DNA of 7,421 nt, taken from Paenalcaligenes sp035302345. Its GTDB lineage: Bacteria; Pseudomonadota; Gammaproteobacteria; Burkholderiales; Burkholderiaceae_B. A program made the position numbers and the translations under genes. Positions 1-6,389 of the stretch are shown one piece after another. The notes beneath the pieces are model-generated. The model was not told the origin of the DNA and made no database searches. It saw only the letters and a list, made by a program, of their open reading frames with translations. Each line of letters starts with the position of its first letter. Position 1 is the stretch's first letter. The stretch covers positions 1 through 7,421 of the forward strand of contig DATGSS010000095.1 of the NCBI GenBank assembly GCA_035302345.1, written 5' to 3'.

Positions 1-889
1 GGGGGGCTGCCGAAATAGAAAATGCTGTTACCGCAGGCAACAACATGGCATTAGATAGTCCGTGGGGTACATGAAAAAATGCACCAAGCGGTCGACTCAT
101 CCCGTGCACAAGACATACTGAAGAATTAGTAAAAGCAGCGCCTGCCAAGGTTGCTGCCAACATAATGGCCTCTCGGGCCTCACGGTTATCTGGCTCGTAA
201 CATACCGTACGCAAATGCTCGCCCAACTCTTGCATCGCTAACTGAGCAAAACCACTAGCATAGGGATTATGTCGCTTGCTCACATATGCTTCAATAGCGT
301 GGGTCAAAGTGTCTAATCCGGTATCAGCTGTCAATCGTGTTGGTTTCGTCAGCGTTAATTCGTAGTCCACTATAGCTGCGGTGGGACAAAATGCTGCCCC
401 AGCACATAGCATTTTTTCGTTGGTTTCCTCATCAGTGATAATGGTAAAACGTGTCATTTCGGAGCCAGTACCTGCTGTCGTTGGGATAGCAATCACAGGC
501 AATCCTGGAATGTCACTGACAACCGGTACCTTGTAGTCACTCATTTGGCCGCCATGCTCTGCTAAAAATGCAATAGCCTTGGCTGAATCCAGTGGGCTTC
601 CACCACCTAGAGCGATTACACAATCAGGCTCAAACCTTTTTAACTGTTCAACCCCGACATTAATGGATTTTATGGTCGGGTCAGGCACCGTATCTGAAAA
701 CACCTCGTAAGTCAGGCCGGCAGCATCCAGAGGGTCCAATAGCTTTTGGACCGTGCCGCTATCCACCATGAACTGATCAGTAATAATAAAAGGACGCTTA
801 ACGTTTAATTTTTCAAGTAATTCGGCTGCCTGACTTAATGCGCCGCCACCCATAATCATGTTTCGTGGCTGCACTATATATGCGCTCAT
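1..889 (-). CDS. Iron-containing (group III) alcohol dehydrogenase, C-terminus cut by window edge
   Basis: NAD(P)-dependent oxidation or reduction of an alcohol/aldehyde pair by a cytosolic metal-dependent dehydrogenase. The frame is open from the ATG at 889 to the window edge, giving 296 residues; family members are usually about 380-390, so roughly 90 are missing. Visible signatures are GGGSPLDSAK at residues 95-104 (nucleotide-binding loop), PTTAGTGSE at 136-144, TGLDTLTHAIEAYVS at 190-204, and HGMSRPLGAFFHVPHG at 262-277. By alignment with E. coli FucO, the metal ligands would be D193, H197, H262 and H276, all present. FucO H267 is replaced by R266. The start is supported by GGGGAGGGGG ending 2 nt before the ATG, with GGAGG 5 nt away. 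The gene is followed upstream by a long gap, so it is probably first in its transcript. The exact substrate cannot be read from sequence; lactaldehyde, propanediol, butanol or a maleylacetate-type role are all possible in this superfamily. Confidence 0.93.
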   Translation of the reverse strand, partial: MSAYIVQPRNMIMGGGALSQAAELLEKLNVKRPFIITDQFMVDSGTVQKLLDPLDAAGLTYEVFSDTVPDPTIKSINVGVEQLKRFEPDCVIALGGGSPLDSAKAIAFLAEHGGQMSDYKVPVVSDIPGLPVIAIPTTAGTGSEMTRFTIITDEETNEKMLCAGAAFCPTAAIVDYELTLTKPTRLTADTGLDTLTHAIEAYVSKRHNPYASGFAQLAMQELGEHLRTVCYEPDNREAREAIMLAATLAGAAFTNSSVCLVHGMSRPLGAFFHVPHGLSNAMLLPAVTAFSISAAP

Positions 890-945
890 AACCCCCTCCC
901 CAAAGCTGAATCAGAAACTATAAGTGCCCAGATTACCGCAGAAAA
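890..945 (-). promoter_or_regulatory. Candidate promoter and ribosome binding site of the Fe-alcohol dehydrogenase gene
   Basis: Reading leftwards there is a TATAGT hexamer at 922-917, similar to the sigma-70 -10 consensus, 27 nt ahead of the ATG. The hexamer 17 bp further upstream is TTTTCT (945-940), a poor -35 match. A very purine-rich Shine-Dalgarno (GGGGAGGGGG, 901-892) lies next to the start. The ribosome site is convincing; the promoter is only a candidate. Confidence 0.35.
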
Positions 946-1047
946 CCTAGGAAATATATGAGTTTAAACACTAAGATTAAACAGATTTTACAAACAGTCT
1001 TTTTTGTCTTCTGCGCCAATTTGAGTGATAAACCAAACAAAACCGTG

Positions 1048-1070
1048 CTGCTTTTAAAGCCCAAAAGCAG
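1048..1070. repeat. Inverted repeat, 8-bp arms with 7-nt loop
   Basis: CTGCTTTT (1048-1055) is perfectly complemented by AAAAGCAG (1063-1070) around the loop AAAGCCC. No T-run follows directly on either strand, so this is not a standard terminator. It may be a transcript-end hairpin or part of a decayed element. Confidence 0.5.
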
Positions 1071-1072
1071 GC

Positions 1073-1095
1073 AAAAAAAGCCCTACCCGCCAGGG
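1073..1095 (-). terminator. Weak candidate intrinsic terminator, leftward
   Basis: On the minus strand a CCCT/AGGG stem (1095-1092 with 1084-1081, loop GGCGGGT) is followed, after one C, by seven T residues (1079-1073). The stem is only 4 bp, so efficiency is doubtful. It would serve leftward transcripts from the SDR gene, ending about 200 nt after its stop codon. Confidence 0.3.
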
Positions 1096-1151
1096 TCAAA
1101 ACGCCAGGCGAGCAGTAGTATTCGTTGGATTTCTATTAAAAAGATGCTGAG

Positions 1152-1179
1152 CCTAAAAGCGGTCTAAGAACCGCTTAGG
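1152..1179. repeat. Imperfect hairpin CCTAA(AA)GCGGT / ACCGCTTAGG
   Basis: AAGCGGT (1157-1163) pairs perfectly with ACCGCTT (1170-1176) around a 6-nt loop. The outer CCTA/TAGG bases extend the stem with a 2-nt bulge. On the minus strand the descending arm reads ACCGCTTTT, a short T-run, so it could act as a modest terminator about 110 nt past the SDR stop codon. No function is proven. Confidence 0.4.
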
Positions 1180-1208
1180 TGCTCGATTGATGTGCGTGTA
1201 AAGCACTG

Positions 1209-1280
1209 GTGACAGAAAACCTGATGGAGTTTGCAGCAGGTAAACCGCTGCGCACCCCAGTTTTAGATGAGTTGTTATAG
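1209..1280 (+). pseudogene. Possible 3' remnant of a dehydrogenase gene (23-residue tail)
   Basis: A frame from GTG 1209 to the TAG at 1278-1280 encodes a peptide containing ENLMEFAAGKPLRTPV. This resembles the C-terminal helix and tail of D-2-hydroxyacid dehydrogenases, where an ENL.xF..G.P motif precedes the end of the protein. An in-frame TGA at 1188-1190 closes the frame upstream, and no Rossmann-fold sequence is visible before it, so if real this is a scrap left by deletion. The match is short and recalled from memory, so chance is a serious alternative. It converges on the SDR gene, with 6 nt between the two stop codons. Confidence 0.3.
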
Positions 1281-1286
1281 ATGTAT

Positions 1287-2030
1287 TTAACCACGACCGA
1301 TGTAGGGCATTTTGGTCGCCATGATGGTCATAAACTGTACATTAACAGTCAACGGCTGTTCGGTCATGTAGACAACGGCTTGGGCGACCTCGGCCACATC
1401 GATGGTGGGCTCGGGTCGAATTTGGCCGTCTGGTTGTAGGCGACCGGTGTCACTGTCTTTGGTGATTTGTGTGGCAGCATTACCGATGTCAATCTGCGAG
1501 CACACAATATCATACGGCCGTCCGTCTAGGGACAAGCTTTTGGTGAGCCCCGTGATCGCATGTTTGGTCGTGGTATATCCGACCGAGTGCGGGCGCGGTG
1601 CATAGGCTGAGATCGAGCCATTATTAATGATGCGGCCGCCTTGCGGCTGCTGCTCTTTCATCAATTTAAAGGCTTCACGAGCGCAATAAAACGAGCCATT
1701 CAGGTTAATATCGACGATTTGTTGCCAATCCTCGATGGCCAGCGCGTCGATATCTACCTCGGCATGGCCAATGCCTGCATTATTAAACAATAGGTCTAGA
1801 CGGCCGTATTCTTCTTTAATAAAGCTAAATAAATTTTTAACCTGCATGGGCTGACTGACATCACAACGATGCACTACACTCAGACCTTTTTTACATTGTT
1901 TTTGGGTCTCTAGTAGTGATTCTTGGGTGCGACCGGTCAACACAACGGTATAATCAGCCAGGGTCAAGGCGATCGCTGTTGCCTGCCCTATCCCCGAGCC
2001 TGCTCCTGTTACCAACGCAATTTTTTTCAT
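1287..2030 (-). CDS. Short-chain dehydrogenase/reductase (classical SDR)
   Basis: Cytosolic NAD(P)(H)-dependent oxidoreductase with a single Rossmann domain, 247 residues, the normal size for a classical SDR. Numbering from the upstream ATG at 2033: TGAGSGIG at 9-16 (cofactor glycine motif), D58 in CDVS, NNAG at 84-87, N110, catalytic S140, Y153 and K157 (YTTTK). R35 at the end of the second strand, in place of Asp, favours NADP(H); this is inference. The usual PG motif after the catalytic Lys is replaced by IDIGNAAT. Two ATGs are adjacent (2033 and 2030); AGGAGG at 2041-2036 is 2 nt from the first and 5 nt from the second, so the second is preferred. It is divergent from the LTA-synthase-like gene and separated from the Fe-ADH by a gap holding hairpins. 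The substrate is unknown. Confidence 0.93.
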   Translation of the reverse strand: MKKIALVTGAGSGIGQATAIALTLADYTVVLTGRTQESLLETQKQCKKGLSVVHRCDVSQPMQVKNLFSFIKEEYGRLDLLFNNAGIGHAEVDIDALAIEDWQQIVDINLNGSFYCAREAFKLMKEQQPQGGRIINNGSISAYAPRPHSVGYTTTKHAITGLTKSLSLDGRPYDIVCSQIDIGNAATQITKDSDTGRLQPDGQIRPEPTIDVAEVAQAVVYMTEQPLTVNVQFMTIMATKMPYIGRG

Positions 2031-2033
2031 CAT

Positions 2034-2218
2034 GCCCTCCTGTTATATCGAGCTATAAAGTCACAGCGCATACCTATCCATAGGCATTGTTTCGCGTTGC
2101 TCTTTTCAGTTAACATCATTTTTTGACCCCTGATTGTACCTCAAACGCATCCTAAACCTTCCTCTAAACTCTCTGCCTGTTTGGCTGTCATTATTTAATT
2201 AATAAAAACAATCTCTCT
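2034..2218. promoter_or_regulatory. Divergent intergenic region between SDR and LTA-synthase-like genes
   Basis: These 185 bp must hold the start signals of both divergent genes. Visible elements are the SDR Shine-Dalgarno (2036-2041), a 5-bp-arm palindrome CCTATccATAGG (2073-2084), TTGACC at 2123-2128 (a good -35 for the plus strand but without a clear -10 at the right distance), and a TTAATTAA palindrome (2195-2202) in an AT-rich stretch just before the plus-strand start. No Shine-Dalgarno precedes that start. I cannot fix either promoter. Confidence 0.45.
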
Positions 2219-4288
2219 ATGAATGCACCTCCTTCTTCTGAACGCTGGCAACAATGGTTCAAAGCTTTTTGGAGTCTTTTTGTTCTAGCCACGTTTGGAC
2301 TCTTGGTAGCGCGCGGTCTATTGTTTTTTACGTATCGTCCGGCTACCTTATCTGCCGAATTCCAAGAGCTGTGTGCTGTTTTATGGCTGGGGTTGCGTTT
2401 TGATCTCAAGCATCTAAGCGTTTTATTAGGCCCCTGGCTGCTCATTAGCTTGCTGTTTTACCGTGCTAAAGAACGTTATTGGCGGCTGTTTGGACGCGCG
2501 TTTTGGATCTATAGCACGATATTTTTGCTGCTGATTAATCTACTCAGCATCATTAATCATTATTATTTTGCCTTTTACCAAAGCCCAATCAACAGTTTGT
2601 TTTTTGGGCTCCAAGAGGACGATACACAGGCCATTCTCATCACAGTATGGTCTGATTTTCCTGTTCTATCATTATTATTCTTACTGTTTGGATGGACTGC
2701 TGCACAAATTTTTATAGCTCGGAAAATCCAAGCACGCCCTGTTCGGCCCATGCGCCCCTGGCGTTTTTATGTCACGGCCAGCCTTAGCGTGATTCTGCTT
2801 GTGGGGTTAGGACGAGGTAGCCTAGGGACTTTTCCTTTGCGTACGCAGCACCTCAACATTTCTAAATTTAGTTTTTTAAATCAATTAGTCCCTAGTGGAG
2901 CCCATGCGCTTTATCTGGCCCACAAAGAACGTCGCCAAGATAATATCGGTGATGATCCCAACGTCGCTTTACAGCGAGCTGGTTTTGAGCGCTGGCAAAC
3001 TGCTGCTCTAGAATGCGGACTGGATACTGATTCCAGCCAGCCTACTGAGGGCATTTTATTTACGGTTTTACCTGATCATCCTGCGGTAGCACAGCACCCT
3101 CCACAAGTTGTTTTTGCACTGATGGAGAGTTGGGGCAGCCATTTATTAGATTATGATGACCCCGATCACACTGATTTACTGGGCCGCTTGCGTCCATGGC
3201 TGTATAAAAAAGGGGTGCATTTCCCGCATGCTCTGGCCAGTCAAAATGGTACCTATTCCAGCCTAGAAGCCTTGTTGCTGGATACTCCTCTTTCACCGCT
3301 CATGCAGAGCAGTCATGGTTACAAAACCTATAACACCAGTCGTATATTGCCCTACAAACAACAGGGCTATAAAACCATCTTTTTAACGGCTGGGCCCAGG
3401 GGCTGGCGTCAATTGGATCCTACCTTATTGAGGCAAGGCTTCGATGAGATTCATGATGCAGTCTCAATCAAAGAAAAATACCCCCAAGCAGAAACCCATA
3501 CTTGGGGTGTCGATGACGAGTGGATGTTTCGTTATGCACAAGATTTATTAGAGCAGGCCCGCACTCAGGATGAAAAAATAGCCCTGTTTTTACTCTCGGT
3601 AACCAATCATCCGCCACATCGCGTACCCAGTACTTATCAGCCTTTAACACTGGATCTGGATATTATCCAAAATGATGCGGTTAGCGATAAGGACACCACA
3701 CGTTCTGTTCTGGAAACCTATCAATACGCCAGTGACGCATTGGGCGGTTTTTTGGATGGACTAGAAGAATCTGGGCTGTTGGCCGAGACTGTCATTGCTG
3801 CCACCGGCGATCACCCTAATCGTTCGGTATTTAACTATTCAGACAGCAGCCAATTGCATTTAAGGCATGGTGTGCCTGTCTGGTTTTATATCCCTGAGGC
3901 CTACCGAAATGCGCATTATAATGAGATTTCGCGCCAACAATGGACCAGCCACCAAGATATTTTCCCGACTCTTTGGGCGCATACGCTATCTGGCACCATT
4001 GTGCCCAGTAGTGCGGGCAGAAACCTCTTTGATCCAAGTGCTGTTCACACACCTACCGCCCTCACCTATAACGAAGACCCTGGACAACAATCTCTTAATA
4101 ACCGCGGCTTAAGTATTAGCGCCGCTGGTGCTGTTACGCATCCGCTGGAACCTGTTTTTTTAAATTGGTCTAAAGGTCGCCTGCAGCCTACGAACAACCC
4201 TGGCGCAGCCTTAATCGAGCAGGCCCAACGCACCAAGGCATGCATTGCTCTGAGTGATTGGCGCATCCGTAGTCAGGCATTGCGCTAG
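2219..4288 (+). CDS. LTA synthase family / MdoB-like phosphoglycerol transferase (sulfatase fold), membrane
   Basis: Inner-membrane enzyme with a periplasmic alkaline-phosphatase/sulfatase-fold domain. Relatives move phosphoglycerol (LtaS, OpgB/MdoB) or other phospho-groups onto envelope glycans. Five hydrophobic segments occur at about residues 14-36, 51-81, 95-120, 146-168 and 183-199, matching the LtaS layout. The catalytic domain starts near 295: LMESWGS with E303, NGTYSS with T345 (predicted metal-linked nucleophile), WGVDDEWMF at 429-437, TNHPPH with H464 (substrate-side His), and TGDHPNRS with D531/H532. All key positions by comparison with LtaS are present, so activity is expected. 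After the domain there is a tail of about 80 residues (610-689) with no motif I recognise. At 689 residues it is in the family range. The ATG at 2219 has no Shine-Dalgarno, only an AT-rich leader. It stands alone, divergent from the SDR and convergent with icd. The acceptor is unknown; osmoregulated periplasmic glucan or another envelope polymer is possible. Confidence 0.9.
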   Translation: MNAPPSSERWQQWFKAFWSLFVLATFGLLVARGLLFFTYRPATLSAEFQELCAVLWLGLRFDLKHLSVLLGPWLLISLLFYRAKERYWRLFGRAFWIYSTIFLLLINLLSIINHYYFAFYQSPINSLFFGLQEDDTQAILITVWSDFPVLSLLFLLFGWTAAQIFIARKIQARPVRPMRPWRFYVTASLSVILLVGLGRGSLGTFPLRTQHLNISKFSFLNQLVPSGAHALYLAHKERRQDNIGDDPNVALQRAGFERWQTAALECGLDTDSSQPTEGILFTVLPDHPAVAQHPPQVVFALMESWGSHLLDYDDPDHTDLLGRLRPWLYKKGVHFPHALASQNGTYSSLEALLLDTPLSPLMQSSHGYKTYNTSRILPYKQQGYKTIFLTAGPRGWRQLDPTLLRQGFDEIHDAVSIKEKYPQAETHTWGVDDEWMFRYAQDLLEQARTQDEKIALFLLSVTNHPPHRVPSTYQPLTLDLDIIQNDAVSDKDTTRSVLETYQYASDALGGFLDGLEESGLLAETVIAATGDHPNRSVFNYSDSSQLHLRHGVPVWFYIPEAYRNAHYNEISRQQWTSHQDIFPTLWAHTLSGTIVPSSAGRNLFDPSAVHTPTALTYNEDPGQQSLNNRGLSISAAGAVTHPLEPVFLNWSKGRLQPTNNPGAALIEQAQRTKACIALSDWRIRSQALR

Positions 4289-4354
4289 CCCGCTTAATGT
4301 GCGGATTTGTCACTACCGCCAAATATCACAATAAAAAAATATAAGCCCTCGGCC

Positions 4355-4390
4355 AAACAAAAAACCCGCATAGCCAATGACCATGCGGGT
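4355..4390 (-). terminator. Rho-independent terminator of icd
   Basis: On the minus strand ACCCGCAT (4390-4383) and ATGCGGGT (4371-4364) form a perfect 8-bp GC-rich stem with an 11-nt loop, followed by TTTTT and a further TTT after one G. It lies 30 nt beyond the icd stop codon. The plus-strand reading has the A-run before the stem and no T-run after it, so it should stop leftward transcription only. The convergent LTA-synthase-like gene has no comparable terminator; its 3' side has just a 4-bp CCGC/GCGG stem near 4290-4304. Confidence 0.9.
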
Positions 4391-4419
4391 GAATAGCCTT
4401 TAGCAAGCTATCAGCGATA

Positions 4420-5676
4420 TTACATATTTTCAATCATGACATCGCCAAAACCCGAGCAAGAGACCTGATGTGCACCTTCCATGAGGCGAGCAAAGTCATA
4501 GGTCACGCGCTTGGACAGGATAGCTTTTTCCATGCTGCTGATGATGAGGTCGGCGGCCTCGACCCAACCCATGTGACGCAGCATCATTTCGGCGGACAAG
4601 ATCAGCGAACCGGGGTTCACGTAGTCTTTGCCGGCGTACTTGGGTGCGGTGCCGTGGGTGGCCTCGAACATACCAACAGCATCTGAAAGGTTGGCACCAG
4701 GAGCAATACCGATACCCCCTACCTGAGCGGCCAAGGCGTCAGAGATGTAGTCACCGTTTAGGTTCAGGGTAGCGATGACATCATACTCGGCAGGACGCAA
4801 GAGGATTTGCTGCAAGAAGGCATCAGCAATGGAATCCTTGATAACAATTTCGCGACCGGTCTTGGGGTTTTTAAATTTGCACCATGGACCACCGTCGATG
4901 AGTTCAGCGCCAAACTCCTCTCTGGCTAACTCGTAGCCCCAATCACGGAATGCACCCTCGGTGAATTTCATGATGTTGCCCTTGTGCACCAAGGTGACCG
5001 ATGAGCGGTCGTTATCAATGGCGTACTGGATCGCTTTGCGTACGAGGCGCTTGGTCCCCTCGCTAGAGACGGGTTTGACACCAATACCAGAAGTCTCGGG
5101 GAAGCGGATCTTGTCGACGCTGAGCTCATTGCGTAGGAAATCAATAAGCTTTTTAGCCTCGGGGCTTTGGGCTTCGAACTCAACACCTGCGTAGATGTCC
5201 TCGGAGTTCTCGCGGAAGATAGCCATATCAATCTTTTGCGGCTCGCGAACTGGGGAAGGTGTGCCCTTGAAATAGCGTACGGGACGCAAACATACATATA
5301 GGTCGAGCTGCTGACGCAATGCCACGTTGAGTGAACGGATACCACCACCGACGGGTGTGGTCAGTGGGCCTTTGATGGATACGACGTAATCCTGAACGGC
5401 CTCGAGGGTTTCCTCGGGGAGCCATACGTCAGGGCCGTAGACCTTGAGGGATTTTTCCCCAGCGTAGACCTCCATCCAGTTGATTTTACGCTTGCCACCG
5501 TATGCTTTTTCGACTGCAGCGTCAACCACCTTTTGCATTACAGGCGTGATATCGACACCGATGCCGTCGCCCTCGATATAGGGGATAATAGGATTATCGG
5601 GAACATTGAGAGAATCATCGGCGTTGACCGTAATCTTTTGGCCCTCGGCAGGGACTTTAATATGCTGGTAAGACAT
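4420..5676 (-). CDS. icd: NADP-dependent isocitrate dehydrogenase
   Basis: TCA-cycle enzyme converting isocitrate and NADP+ to 2-oxoglutarate, CO2 and NADPH; a cytosolic homodimer. 418 residues, against 416 in E. coli Icd, and collinear with it at an offset of +2. Visible: GGGIRS with S115 (E. coli S113, the substrate-contacting residue phosphorylated by AceK), RENSEDIYAG with Y162 (Y160), HKGNIMKF with K232 (K230), metal ligands D285, D309 and D313, and HGTAPKYAG with K346/Y347 plus Y393/R397, the NADP-specificity residues. The ATG at 5676 is chosen because GGAG sits 5 nt upstream and the protein then begins MSYQHIKVPAEGQ, as homologues do; an upstream in-frame ATG at 5721 would add 15 atypical residues. 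A strong terminator follows. Upstream lies a repeat-rich region shared with the divergent DUF1841 gene, which probably carries its regulation. Confidence 0.98.
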   Translation of the reverse strand: MSYQHIKVPAEGQKITVNADDSLNVPDNPIIPYIEGDGIGVDITPVMQKVVDAAVEKAYGGKRKINWMEVYAGEKSLKVYGPDVWLPEETLEAVQDYVVSIKGPLTTPVGGGIRSLNVALRQQLDLYVCLRPVRYFKGTPSPVREPQKIDMAIFRENSEDIYAGVEFEAQSPEAKKLIDFLRNELSVDKIRFPETSGIGVKPVSSEGTKRLVRKAIQYAIDNDRSSVTLVHKGNIMKFTEGAFRDWGYELAREEFGAELIDGGPWCKFKNPKTGREIVIKDSIADAFLQQILLRPAEYDVIATLNLNGDYISDALAAQVGGIGIAPGANLSDAVGMFEATHGTAPKYAGKDYVNPGSLILSAEMMLRHMGWVEAADLIISSMEKAILSKRVTYDFARLMEGAHQVSCSGFGDVMIENM

Positions 5677-5754
5677 GAACGCTCCAAAAGTGCTGCGAAA
5701 ATGAATACGAAAATAAAGCACGGCTGGTTAGGCCTGCTTTTGTGTCTGAAGTCT

Positions 5755-5783
5755 TGTATAAGAGTGTAGCTAAAAACCGCTAA
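5755..5783 (-). promoter_or_regulatory. Candidate icd promoter
   Basis: On the minus strand TATACA (5760-5755) is a good -10 hexamer. Seventeen bp upstream is TTAGCG (5783-5778), a weak -35. Both minus-strand TTTTAGC heptamers (5785-5779 and 5775-5769) overlap the -35 and spacer. The implied leader is about 70 nt. A weak -35 covered by repeated motifs would fit an activator or repressor site; this is inference. Confidence 0.4.
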
Positions 5784-5799
5784 AACGGAAAGAGAAAAT

Positions 5800-5816
5800 A
5801 ACAAGCTACGCTTGTT
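5800..5816. repeat. Short inverted repeat AACAAGC-TAC-GCTTGTT
   Basis: Perfect 7-bp arms around a 3-nt centre, overlapping the first of the 21-bp direct repeats. It could be a dyad binding site, or a hairpin if transcribed rightwards, where TT follows. Confidence 0.55.
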
Positions 5817-5872
5817 TTAGCCCACTATGAGCTTGTTTTAGCTCAAGATAAAGCCAATTAAGCTCATAAATC
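5810..5872. repeat. 21-bp direct repeats upstream of icd (two good copies, one degenerate)
   Basis: GCTTGTTTTAGC occurs at 5810-5821 and again at 5831-5842, exactly 21 bp apart; the full 21-bp units agree at 17 positions. A third degenerate unit at 5852-5872 keeps AGCTCA (5861-5866) in phase with AGCTCA at 5840-5845. The second copy also forms a dyad, TGAGCT (5828-5833) with AGCTCA (5840-5845). Two further heptamers, GCTAAAA at 5769-5775 and 5779-5785, are the inverse of the TTTTAGC core and lie 10 bp apart. Spacings of 10 and 21 bp put all sites on similar faces of the helix, as expected for cooperative protein binding. The binding protein is unknown. Confidence 0.65.
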
Positions 5873-5914
5873 AGGCATAATTAGATCGTCAAACGCCAAA
5901 AACTATAAATTTAC

Positions 5915-5924
5915 GGGCTAGCCC
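5915..5924. promoter_or_regulatory. Perfect palindrome GGGCTAGCCC upstream of DUF1841 gene
   Basis: A 10-bp perfect palindrome in otherwise AT-rich sequence, 42 nt before the DUF1841 start and 6 nt before a TTGACT hexamer (5931-5936) that could be a -35. No well-placed -10 follows: TTAGAT at 5951 gives a spacer of only 14 bp. It may be an operator; no regulator is recognisable from the site. Confidence 0.35.
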
Positions 5925-5966
5925 CATTCATTGACTTATGTGATGATTCTTTAGATCCTTTAATGT

Positions 5967-6389
5967 ATGTTTAGTCCCTCACGCGAACAAGTTCGACAGT
6001 TCTTTATCCAGACTTGGAAAAAGCAGCGCAATCAACAGGTATTGACTCCTATGGAGCAAATGGCTGCGGATATTATTTCCTGGCACCCCGAATACCACGA
6101 GCTGCTTTCACAGCCCGATGCCATCCAACAGGATTTCACTATTGAAAAGGGACAAACCAATCCTTTTCTGCATATGTCGATGCACCTGGCCATCCAAGAG
6201 CAATTATCTGTGGACCAGCCACCGGGCATTCGATTGGCTTATCAAGGGTTGCTCAAGCGCTGCGATGAGCACGAGGCCCAGCACCGTATTATGGAGGCCC
6301 TGGGCGAGGTTGTCTGGGAGGCCCAACGACTGGGCACCCCGTTGGATAATGAGCGCTATCTAGAGCTTATTCGCCGTCACGCTACCTAG
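5967..6389 (+). CDS. DUF1841 family protein
   Basis: Conserved protein of unknown function, 140 residues, about the family's normal length. It begins MFSPSREQVRQFF, has PMEQMAADIISWHPEYH at 28-44, then the highly conserved QTNPFLHMSMHLAIQEQLS (63-81) and DQPPGIR (83-89), and ends with MEALGEVVWEAQRLGTPLD (108-126). These are the hallmark blocks of DUF1841, a family I know from beta- and gammaproteobacteria. The NPFLHMSMHLAIQEQ and HEAQHRIMEALGE segments carry several His and Glu residues that could bind metal, in a helical arrangement reminiscent of DinB/YfiT-like folds; this is speculation. No signal peptide or membrane segment is seen, so it is likely cytosolic. No Shine-Dalgarno precedes the ATG; another ATG 4 nt upstream is out of frame. 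It is divergent from icd and upstream of the MoxR gene with a 137-bp gap. Confidence 0.92.
   Translation: MFSPSREQVRQFFIQTWKKQRNQQVLTPMEQMAADIISWHPEYHELLSQPDAIQQDFTIEKGQTNPFLHMSMHLAIQEQLSVDQPPGIRLAYQGLLKRCDEHEAQHRIMEALGEVVWEAQRLGTPLDNERYLELIRRHAT

Larger units (their letters stand above)
890..1286. other. 397-bp gap between Fe-ADH and SDR genes, no confident gene
   Basis: No recognisable intact gene is present. A 69-codon plus-strand frame at 958-1167 has an AGGA 7 nt upstream, but its Lys/Ser/Arg-rich product resembles no family I know and its last third overlaps hairpin sequence, so it is not called. The gap holds an 8-bp inverted repeat (1048-1070), a weak hairpin beside a seven-A run (1073-1095), an imperfect hairpin (1152-1179) and a short peptide resembling a dehydrogenase tail (1209-1280). 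Hairpins plus a possible gene relic suggest a decayed intergenic region. Confidence 0.6.

Noticed and set aside
958..1167. 69-codon plus-strand frame with AGGA upstream of its ATG
   Set aside because: No recognisable family, skewed Lys/Ser/Arg content, and it runs through three inverted repeats typical of non-coding sequence.
1..2033. Fe-ADH and SDR as one operon with a joint pathway
   Set aside because: They share a strand but are about 400 bp apart, with hairpins and a possible weak terminator between, and the Fe-ADH has its own candidate promoter; no shared substrate can be argued.
2191..2445. Minus-strand frame of 84 codons over the start of the LTA-synthase-like gene
   Set aside because: Antisense to the first transmembrane helices; composition is what the reverse complement of hydrophobic codons gives, and there is no ribosome site.
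4355..4390. Bidirectional terminator serving both icd and the LTA-synthase-like gene
   Set aside because: The stem is perfect, but only the minus strand has a T-run after it; the plus strand has GAATAGCC, so it is called leftward only.
4968..5348. Long minus-strand frame of 126 codons inside icd
   Set aside because: Overlaps fully conserved icd coding sequence in another frame; low-complexity Ser/Arg-rich product, a typical shadow.
5677..5721. Upstream in-frame ATG extending icd by 15 residues
   Set aside because: The extra residues are unlike the start of any Icd I know; the internal ATG at 5676 has GGAG at 5 nt and gives the family's length.
5810..5872. CRISPR-like array or plasmid iterons
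   Set aside because: The 21-bp units are directly adjacent with no spacers, there are only two good copies, and no cas or replication gene is nearby; a promoter-proximal regulatory repeat fits better.
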